This document shows positions 6,421-12,803 of a stretch of DNA of 12,803 bases, piece by piece. Each line of letters begins with the position of its first letter. Position 1 is the stretch's first letter. The notes beneath the pieces are model-generated. The model did not search any database and had not been told where the DNA came from. It saw nothing but the letters and a program-made list of their open reading frames with translations. The DNA comes from CAIWXH01 sp964555675 (GTDB lineage: Bacteria > Chloroflexota > Chloroflexia > Chloroflexales > Chloroflexaceae). Location: NCBI GenBank assembly GCA_964555675.1, contig CAZKTU010000199.1, positions 1 through 12,803 on the forward strand. The letters are read 5' to 3'. Both the position numbers and the translations under genes were made by a program.

Positions 6421-6613
6421 GGCGGCTCCTTTCCCCCGGAGAACAATGGTTGACATTTGATATACGGACTGGCGCCCGCAGTCTACCACGGGGGTCCGTT
6501 GGCAGGGGTGGCGATCAGTCAACATGAGGTGAGGTTTTCTTCTCAGAGCGGCGCGGCCCGCGGTGCTACCATGGGTGGTGGGAAGGCGTCAACGACGACG
6601 AAACGGACCAGCC
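6421..6613. promoter_or_regulatory. Divergent intergenic region between bchJ and hoxE
   Basis: These 193 bases separate the starts of two divergently read operons and must carry promoters for both unless transcription enters from further away. A perfect TTGACA (plus strand, 6450-6455) has no -10 box at the right distance. On the minus strand TAGACT (6480-6485) and TATATC (6459-6464) are 15 bp apart, a weak bchJ promoter candidate. TTGAC (6450-6454) recurs inverted as GTCAA (6518-6522), and GACTG/CAGTC (6467-6471/6479-6483) form a small dyad. No textbook FNR, CrtJ/PpsR or Rex site was recognised. Confidence 0.4.
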
Positions 6614-7123
6614 ATGACCTCCAGCCCCACCCGGCCCGACCGCGCGCCCCCCGCGCCGGCGGGCGACAACCGCCTCAAGATCCTTGAGGCGACGATGAAG
6701 CGCCACCAGTACCGGGCCGACGCGCTCATCGAGGTCCTGCACAAAGGCCAAGAGCTGTACGGCCACCTCTCCCCCGCCCTGCTCAGTTCGATCGCACGCA
6801 GCCTGCGCCTGCCCCCCAGCCGCGTCTACGGCGTGGCGACCTTCTACCACTTCTTCTCCCTCGCGCCCCAGGGCGAGCACACCTGCACCGTCTGTCTCGG
6901 TACCGCCTGCTATGTGAAGGGCGCCACGGCCATCCTGGCCGCCCTCGAGCAGGAGACGGCCCTGGCCGCCGGGACGACCAGCGCGGACGGCAAGCTGACC
7001 CTGCTGACCGCCCGCTGTCTGGGCGCCTGCGGGATCGCCCCAGCCGTGGTGATCGACGGCGCGGTCACGGGCCACGCCGACGGCGAGCAGCTCCGCGTCA
7101 GGGTGCGCGAGCTCCTAGACTAG
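6614..7123 (+). CDS. hoxE: Bidirectional [NiFe] hydrogenase diaphorase subunit HoxE
   Basis: HoxE is the NuoE-like, [2Fe-2S] thioredoxin-fold subunit of the NAD(P)-linked bidirectional hydrogenase, accepting electrons alongside HoxF and HoxU. The 169 aa match cyanobacterial and Chloroflexus HoxE closely, including GDNRLKILEATMKRHQY, ALIEVLHKGQELYGHL, SRVYGVATFYHFFSL and ARCLGACGIAP. The [2Fe-2S] ligands are C94 and C99 (CLGTAC) and C135 and C139 (CLGAC). ATG 6614 is preferred because the N-terminus then matches HoxE; an in-frame ATG at 6563 adds an Arg-rich, family-unlike leader. The ribosome-binding site before 6614 is weak. It is the first gene of a five-gene operon, with an 11-nt gap to hoxF. 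The presence of HoxE, together with the HoxF and HoxH sequences, places the enzyme with group 3d rather than with respiratory complex I. Confidence 0.94.
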   Translation: MTSSPTRPDRAPPAPAGDNRLKILEATMKRHQYRADALIEVLHKGQELYGHLSPALLSSIARSLRLPPSRVYGVATFYHFFSLAPQGEHTCTVCLGTACYVKGATAILAALEQETALAAGTTSADGKLTLLTARCLGACGIAPAVVIDGAVTGHADGEQLRVRVRELLD

Positions 7124-7134
7124 AAGGCGCCAGC

Positions 7135-8771
<1,637 letters not shown>

Positions 8772-8772
<1 letters not shown>

Positions 8773-9479
8773 TGTCGGCCAGAACCCTGACTATCGACGG
8801 CCAGCTGATCAGCGCCCGCGAGGGCGAGAGCATCCTGGCGGCGGCGCGCGAGGCGGGCATCGCCATCCCGACCCTCTGCCACCTCGACGGCCTCTCGGAG
8901 GTGGGCGCCTGCCGCCTCTGTCTGGTCGAGATCGAAGGCGCGAGCAAGCTGCAGCCCGCCTGCCATACCGCTGTGAGCGAGGGCCTGGTGGTCCACACCG
9001 ACAGCGAGCGTCTGCGCGGACACAGGCGCGCCATCGTCGAGCTGCTCTTCGCCGAGCGCGGGCACGTCTGCGCGGTCTGTGTGGCCTCGGGCCACTGCGA
9101 GCTGCAACAACTGGCCGCCAGCGTGGGCATGACCCACGTGCGCTACGCATATCTGGCGCCGCGCTGCACGGTCGACATCAGCCACCAGCGCTTCGGCATC
9201 GACCACAACCGCTGCGTCCTCTGCACCCGCTGCGTGCGCGCGTGCGACGAGGTCGAGGGTGTACACACCTGGGACGTGGCAGGGCGCGGGGTGACGGCGC
9301 GCCTGATCAGCGACCTGAACGTGCCCTGGGGCGAAGCCGAGAGCTGCACCTCGTGCGGCAAGTGCCTGCTGGCCTGCCCGACCGGGGCGATCTTCCCGCT
9401 TGGCAGCACCGTGGCCGAGCTCGAGCGCGACCCCGGGCGGATCGCCGCGATCGTCGCGGCGCGCGAGGAGCGCTGGTAG
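8772..9479 (+). CDS. hoxU: Hydrogenase diaphorase subunit HoxU (Fe-S electron wire)
   Basis: HoxU resembles the N-terminal third of complex I NuoG and carries electrons between HoxF and HoxY. The 235 aa show an N-terminal [2Fe-2S] ferredoxin domain (C36, C47, C50, C64) and the HoxU-type [4Fe-4S] site H98-x-C100-x2-C103-x5-C109 in GHVCAVCVASGHC. Two ferredoxin-like [4Fe-4S] motifs follow: C148/C151/C154/C158 in CVLCTRCVRAC and C192/C195/C198/C202 in CTSCGKCLLACP. The start is fixed by the TGATG overlap with hoxF and by GGAGGAGG just upstream, so translation is probably coupled. A 28-nt gap separates it from hoxY, the largest within the operon. All clusters needed for the electron path are present. 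Confidence 0.96.
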
Positions 9480-9507
9480 AGCGGCGCCGCCGCAAGGAGC
9501 GACGATC

Positions 9508-10044
9508 ATGGACAGGAAACTCCGACTCGCGACGGTGTGGCTCGGCGGCTGCTCGGGGTGCCACATGTCGCTGCTCGATACGGACGAGTGGCTGGTGGAG
9601 CTGGCGGGTATGGCCGAACTAGTCTATAGCCCGATCGCCGACCAGAAGATCTTCCCCACTGCTGTCGACCTGGCCCTGGTAGAGGGGGCCGTGGCGAGTG
9701 ACGAGCACCTCGAGCTGGCCCGGCTGGTGCGCCGCCACAGCCGTGTGGTGGTGGCCCTGGGCGACTGCGCCGTGACGGGCAACGTCACCGCCATGCGCAA
9801 CCCCCTCGGGCCGGCCCGCACGGTGCTGCAGCAGGTCTACATCGACCACGCCGACCCGCGGGCCGTGCTGCCCGACCAGGCCGGGATCGTGCCGCGCCTG
9901 CTCGACCAGGTCGTGCCGCTCCACGCGGCGATCACGGTCGATCTCTTCCTGCCGGGCTGCCCGCCGCCAGGCCCACGCATCCGCGCCGTCCTCGAGGCAC
10001 TGCTGCAGGGCGAAGCCCCGCCGCCCCAGAGTCACTTCGGCTAG
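9508..10044 (+). CDS. hoxY: [NiFe] hydrogenase small subunit HoxY
   Basis: HoxY is the small subunit of the bidirectional hydrogenase and holds the proximal [4Fe-4S] cluster next to the NiFe site of HoxH. The 178 aa begin RLATVWLGGCSGCHMSLLDTDEW, the hallmark of HoxY. The four cluster ligands are C15 and C18 (CSGC), C87 (LGDCAVTGN) and C151 (LPGCPPPGP). There is no Tat signal and no medial/distal cluster domain, as expected for a cytoplasmic soluble group 3d enzyme. ATG 9508 is chosen because AAGGAG lies 8 nt upstream and the protein then begins exactly like the family; earlier in-frame starts would overlap hoxU. Ten nucleotides separate it from hoxH. Confidence 0.95.
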   Translation: MDRKLRLATVWLGGCSGCHMSLLDTDEWLVELAGMAELVYSPIADQKIFPTAVDLALVEGAVASDEHLELARLVRRHSRVVVALGDCAVTGNVTAMRNPLGPARTVLQQVYIDHADPRAVLPDQAGIVPRLLDQVVPLHAAITVDLFLPGCPPPGPRIRAVLEALLQGEAPPPQSHFG

Positions 10045-10054
10045 AAAGCATGCC

Positions 10055-11479
10055 ATGAGCCGCACCATTATCATCGACCCGGTGACCCGCATCGAGGGGC
10101 ACGCCAAGATCAGCATCTACCTCGACGACGAAGGCGCCGTGCGCGACGCGCAGTTCCACGTCACCGAGTTCCGCGGCTTCGAGCGTTTCTGCCTCGGGCG
10201 GCCCTTCTGGGAGATGCCGGCGATCACCGCGCGCATCTGCGGGATCTGCCCGGTGAGCCACATCCTGGCCTCGGCCCGGGCGGGCGACGCCATCCTCGCC
10301 GTGGCCATCCCGCCCGCGGCCGAGCAGCTGCGCCGCCTGATGAACCTCGCCCAGATCGTCCAATCGCACGCCCTGAGCTTCTTCCACCTGAGCGGGCCGG
10401 ATCTCTTTCTCGGCTTCGAGAGCGACCCGGCGAAGCGCAATATCTTCGGGCTGATCGCGGCCGATCCGGCCTTCGCCAGGGGCGGGATCAGGCTGCGGCA
10501 GTTCGGCCAGACGATCATCGAGGCCCTGGGCGGCCGCAAGATCCACCCGGCCTGGGCGGTGCCCGGCGGCGTGCGCTCGGGCCTGAGCGACGAGGCGCGC
10601 CTGGCCATCGCGGGCGGCCTGCCCGAGGCCATGGAGGTGGCGAGCGGGGCCCTCGCGCGTCTCAAGGGCGTCATGGGGCGCATGGAAGAGGAGATCGCCA
10701 CCTATGGGCGTTTCCCCAGCCTCTTCCTCGGCCTGGTGGGCCCGGATAGCACCTGGGAGCACCACGGGGGCCGACTGCGGGTGATGGACGCCCAGGGCTA
10801 CATACTAGCCGACCATATGCCGCCCGAGCGCTACGGCGAGCTGATCGGCGAGGCGGGCGAGCCGTGGAGCTACCTGAAGTTCCCCTACTATATGCCCCAC
10901 GGCTATCCAAGCGGCATGTACCGCGTCGGGCCACTCGCCAGGCTGAACCTCTGCCGCAGCATCGGCACGCCCGTGGCCGACGCCGAGCTGGCCGAGATGC
11001 GGCGCAGAGCCGGCGGCAGCCCGATCACGGCGAGCTTCTTCTACCACTACGCCCGGCTGGTCGAGATCGTGGCCGCCCTCGAGCGGATCGGCCTGCTGCT
11101 CTCCAGCCGCGAGCTTGGCGCGGGGCCGCTGCGGGCCGAAGCTGGCGTCAACCGGCGCGAGGCCGTAGGGGTGAGCGAGGCCCCGCGCGGCACGCTCTTC
11201 CACCACTACAAGGTCGACGACGACGGGCTGATCACCTATGTCAACCTGATCATCGCCACCGGGCAGAACAACCTGGCCATGAACCGCACTGTAGCCCAGA
11301 TCGCCCGCCGCTACCTGCGCGGCGACAAACTCGACGAGGGGCTGCTCAACCGGGTCGAGGCGGGCATCAGGGCCTACGATCCCTGCCTGAGTTGCTCCAC
11401 CCACATGGCCGGGCAGCCCGCCTTCGAGCTGGCTCTGATCGGGGCCGATGGGGCGGTGGTGGATCGCTTTGCGCGCTAA
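10055..11479 (+). CDS. hoxH: [NiFe] hydrogenase large subunit HoxH (precursor form)
   Basis: HoxH carries the Ni-Fe(CN)2CO active site that splits or forms H2, coupled through HoxY and HoxEFU to NAD(H). The 474 aa start with IDPVTRIEGHAKISIYLDD, and the N-terminal ligand motif is RICGICPVSH (C62, C65, H69). The C-terminal motif is DPCLSCSTH (C444, C447, H450). It is followed by a 24-residue tail beginning MAGQPAF. In this family a HoxW-type endopeptidase removes such a tail after the His once Ni is inserted. No hoxW or hyp gene is present before dnaN, so maturation proteins must be encoded elsewhere. The ribosome-binding site is weak (AGAAAG), fitting coupling to hoxY. The stop codon lies in one arm of an inverted repeat that frames the next promoter. 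Confidence 0.96.
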   Translation: MSRTIIIDPVTRIEGHAKISIYLDDEGAVRDAQFHVTEFRGFERFCLGRPFWEMPAITARICGICPVSHILASARAGDAILAVAIPPAAEQLRRLMNLAQIVQSHALSFFHLSGPDLFLGFESDPAKRNIFGLIAADPAFARGGIRLRQFGQTIIEALGGRKIHPAWAVPGGVRSGLSDEARLAIAGGLPEAMEVASGALARLKGVMGRMEEEIATYGRFPSLFLGLVGPDSTWEHHGGRLRVMDAQGYILADHMPPERYGELIGEAGEPWSYLKFPYYMPHGYPSGMYRVGPLARLNLCRSIGTPVADAELAEMRRRAGGSPITASFFYHYARLVEIVAALERIGLLLSSRELGAGPLRAEAGVNRREAVGVSEAPRGTLFHHYKVDDDGLITYVNLIIATGQNNLAMNRTVAQIARRYLRGDKLDEGLLNRVEAGIRAYDPCLSCSTHMAGQPAFELALIGADGAVVDRFAR

Positions 11480-11531
11480 AGTGTCGTGAGCAGGCCGGCC
11501 CACGTATGCTATAATCACCCCACTTTAGCGC
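11473..11531. repeat. Perfect 11-bp inverted repeat framing the dnaN promoter
   Basis: GCGCTAAAGTG (11473-11483), which includes the hoxH stop codon, is the exact reverse complement of CACTTTAGCGC (11521-11531). The 37 bases between hold the palindrome GGCCGGCC (11493-11500) and the extended -10 box. Transcripts started at that promoter would begin at or within the right arm, so only read-through hox RNA could fold the full hairpin. The repeat is directly visible; an operator or terminator role is inferred. Confidence 0.6.
11507..11515 (+). promoter_or_regulatory. Extended -10 promoter for dnaN
   Basis: TGCTATAAT gives a consensus extended -10 element (TGN plus perfect TATAAT). At a 17-bp spacing the -35 position reads TGAGCA (11487-11492), only 3 of 6 to consensus, which an extended -10 can tolerate. 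It would yield a leader of about 100 nt before the dnaN ATG. The match stands out strongly in such GC-rich sequence. Confidence 0.65.
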
Positions 11532-11563
11532 ATGCCATTGGGCAGAACGGCCCTCGATAGTAC

Positions 11564-11593
11564 GCCGGCGATACGAGCCCCGGCCCGCTTTTT
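11564..11593 (+). promoter_or_regulatory. Weak hairpin plus T-run in the dnaN leader
   Basis: GCCGG (11564-11568) can pair with CCGGC (11580-11584), and a run of five T follows at 11589-11593, still 28 nt before the dnaN start. It could be an attenuator, but the stem is short and the loop 11 bases, so this is a low-confidence observation. Confidence 0.2.
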
Positions 11594-11621
11594 ATTGTCT
11601 GGACGCGAAGGAGCAGGGACG

Positions 11622-12755
11622 ATGAAGCTGACCTGTCTGCAGGAAAATCTGAAGCGCGGCCTCGCCACGGTGAGCCACGCCGTGGCCGGGAAGAGCACGC
11701 TGCCGGTGCTCGCCAACGTGCTGCTGGCCACAGACGGGGGCCGCCTCAAGCTAGCCGCCACCAATCTCGAGGTGGGCATCACCCACTGGATCGGCGCCCA
11801 GATCCAGGAGGAGGGCGCCGTCACCGTGCCGGCCAAGCTGCTGGCCGATGTGGTGGGCGGCCTGCCCAACGACAAGGTCACCCTGACCCTCGACGCGCGC
11901 ACCCAGACCGTCAAGGTCGAGTGTGGCCGCTTCACCAGCAATATTAAGGGCATCGAGGCCGAAGAGTTCCCCACCATCCCGACGATCGCCGACAAAGAGC
12001 CCGCGGCGGTCATGCCGCCCGAGGTTCTGCGCGAGGCGATCGACCAGGTGGCCTTCGCGGCCGCGACCGACGACTCGCGCCCGGTGCTGGCCGGGGTACT
12101 CGTGCGCATGCGCGACACGCGCCTGTTCATGGGCGCCGCCGACGGCTTCCGCCTGGCCACGCGCACGGTGAGCCTGCCCGAGCCGGTCAGCCAGCAGGCC
12201 GAGTTCATCGTGCCGGCCCGGGCCCTCGCCGAGCTGTCGCGCATCGCCGCCGAGGCCCAGGGCACGGTCAGCATCACCCTGGCCCCCGGCGGCAGCCAGG
12301 TGCTCTTCCACACCGAGACCACCGAGCTGGTCTCGCGCCTGATCGACGGCAAGTTCCCCGATGTCGAGCGGATCATCCCCCAGCAGTACATGACCCGCAG
12401 TATCCTCGACACCGCCGAGCTGGCCAAGGCGGTCAAGCTGGCCTCGTACTTCGCCAACTCGAGCCAGAATGTGGTCAAGCTGACCATGGAGCCCGGCGGC
12501 GAGCTCGGCCCCGGCCGGGTGGTGATCAGCGCCAACGCCGCCGAGGTGGGCGACAACACCGGCGAGCTCGACGCCATGATCCACGGCGAGGGCGGCCAGA
12601 TCGCCCTCAACGTCAAGTACCTGGCCGAGCTGCTCTCGGCCGTGAAGACCGGCCAGGTCGCCCTCGAGACCCAGACCTCCCAGAGCCCCGGCGTCTTCAA
12701 GCCGGTCGGCCAGGAGGGTTATATTCATATCATTATGCCGATGAGCATCCGCTAA
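11622..12755 (+). CDS. dnaN: DNA polymerase III beta subunit (sliding clamp)
   Basis: DnaN forms the ring-shaped dimer that tethers DNA polymerase III to DNA and recruits repair and replication partners. The 377 aa are of normal length and cover three clamp domains of about 120-125 residues each. Family segments include MKLTCLQENLKRGL at the start, VSHAVAGKSTLPVLANVLL, DDSRPVLAGVLVRM, GAADGFRLATRTV, LIDGKFPDVERIIP and the terminal HIIMPMSIR, which closes on the usual MPM motif. ATG 11622 has AAGGAG 8 nt upstream; an in-frame ATG at 11532 would add a non-family 30-residue leader overlapping the leader region. It is preceded by its own promoter and follows the hox operon on the same strand. dnaA, recF and gyrB are not seen nearby, although the window ends 48 bases later. 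Identification is secure. Confidence 0.97.
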   Translation: MKLTCLQENLKRGLATVSHAVAGKSTLPVLANVLLATDGGRLKLAATNLEVGITHWIGAQIQEEGAVTVPAKLLADVVGGLPNDKVTLTLDARTQTVKVECGRFTSNIKGIEAEEFPTIPTIADKEPAAVMPPEVLREAIDQVAFAAATDDSRPVLAGVLVRMRDTRLFMGAADGFRLATRTVSLPEPVSQQAEFIVPARALAELSRIAAEAQGTVSITLAPGGSQVLFHTETTELVSRLIDGKFPDVERIIPQQYMTRSILDTAELAKAVKLASYFANSSQNVVKLTMEPGGELGPGRVVISANAAEVGDNTGELDAMIHGEGGQIALNVKYLAELLSAVKTGQVALETQTSQSPGVFKPVGQEGYIHIIMPMSIR

Positions 12756-12757
12756 CG

Positions 12758-12799
12758 CGGTTCGTAACCGAGTTACGGTCGTCGCCGCTGCCCGCGGCG
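12758..12799. terminator. Two small hairpins just after dnaN
   Basis: CGGTT/AACCG (12758-12762/12766-12770, 3-base loop) begins three bases after the dnaN stop. CGCCGC/GCGGCG (12783-12788/12794-12799, 5-base loop) follows near the window edge. Either could be part of a transcription terminator. No T-run is visible before the window ends, so the role cannot be settled. Confidence 0.35.
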
Positions 12800-12803
12800 G
12801 GGG

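Noticed and set aside
4774..6453. 559-codon plus-strand open frame opposite bchE and bchJ
   Set aside because: It is antisense to two recognised pigment genes and crosses their intergenic gap, with His/Leu/Ala/Asp-rich mirror-frame composition and no family signature.
6450..6455. Perfect TTGACA on the plus strand upstream of hoxE
   Set aside because: The position 17 bp downstream reads CGCCCG, so there is no -10 element; it is kept only as part of a possible dyad.
6563..6613. N-terminal extension of hoxE from an upstream ATG
   Set aside because: It would add an Arg-rich leader absent from HoxE proteins; the start at 6614 reproduces the family's N-terminus.
11532..11621. N-terminal extension of dnaN from an upstream ATG
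   Set aside because: The added 30 residues do not belong to the clamp family, and the ATG at 11622 has a well-spaced ribosome-binding site.
11525..12728. Two overlapping minus-strand open frames opposite dnaN (391 and 325 codons)
   Set aside because: Both are antisense to a full-length, normal dnaN; coexistence of several long frames over one gene is expected at this GC content.

Overview
The window comes from a very GC-rich bacterium that is almost certainly an anoxygenic phototroph. It carries bchE (oxygen-independent Mg-protoporphyrin monomethyl ester cyclase) and bchJ. It also has a cyanobacterial/Chloroflexus-type bidirectional NAD-linked [NiFe] hydrogenase operon (hoxEFUYH) and a homogentisate dioxygenase of the variant I associate with Chloroflexota, Actinobacteria and Deinococcus-Thermus. 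Together these suggest a filamentous phototroph of the Chloroflexales (Roseiflexus/Kouleothrix-like). The taxon is inferred from gene content, not from a marker-gene comparison.

Layout. (i) 2-1881, plus strand: the last two enzymes of tyrosine/phenylalanine catabolism, hmgA (5' end outside the window) and fahA, translationally coupled through ATGA. A perfect 15-bp inverted repeat straddles the fahA stop and separates it from a convergent gene. (ii) 3800-1918, minus strand: a small divergent phage/contractile-injection-system tail-tube-like protein (T4 gp19 family), then a membrane-anchored protein with two C-terminal LysM domains. No other tail genes are present. A large nested hairpin lies between the two. 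(iii) 6420-4039, minus strand: bchJ then bchE, with a hairpin between them and a strong terminator-like hairpin after bchE. (iv) 6421-6613: a divergent intergenic region between bchJ and the hydrogenase operon. (v) 6614-11479, plus strand: hoxE-hoxF-hoxU-hoxY-hoxH, tightly packed, with all expected Fe-S and Ni-Fe ligands visible. (vi) 11480-11621: an extended -10 promoter framed by a perfect 11-bp inverted repeat that starts inside the end of hoxH. (vii) 11622-12755, plus strand: dnaN, the DNA polymerase III sliding clamp.

How it fits together. HoxEFU is the NADH-oxidising diaphorase and HoxYH the hydrogenase, so the complex exchanges electrons between H2 and NAD(H). It sits head to head with the genes for an oxygen-sensitive step of bacteriochlorophyll synthesis, so co-regulation by redox or oxygen is plausible. 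hmgA needs O2, which suggests a facultative lifestyle. The most unusual item is the isolated tail-tube/LysM pair, which could be a remnant or an outlying part of an extracellular contractile injection system. I saw no tRNA, rRNA, CRISPR array or insertion sequence.
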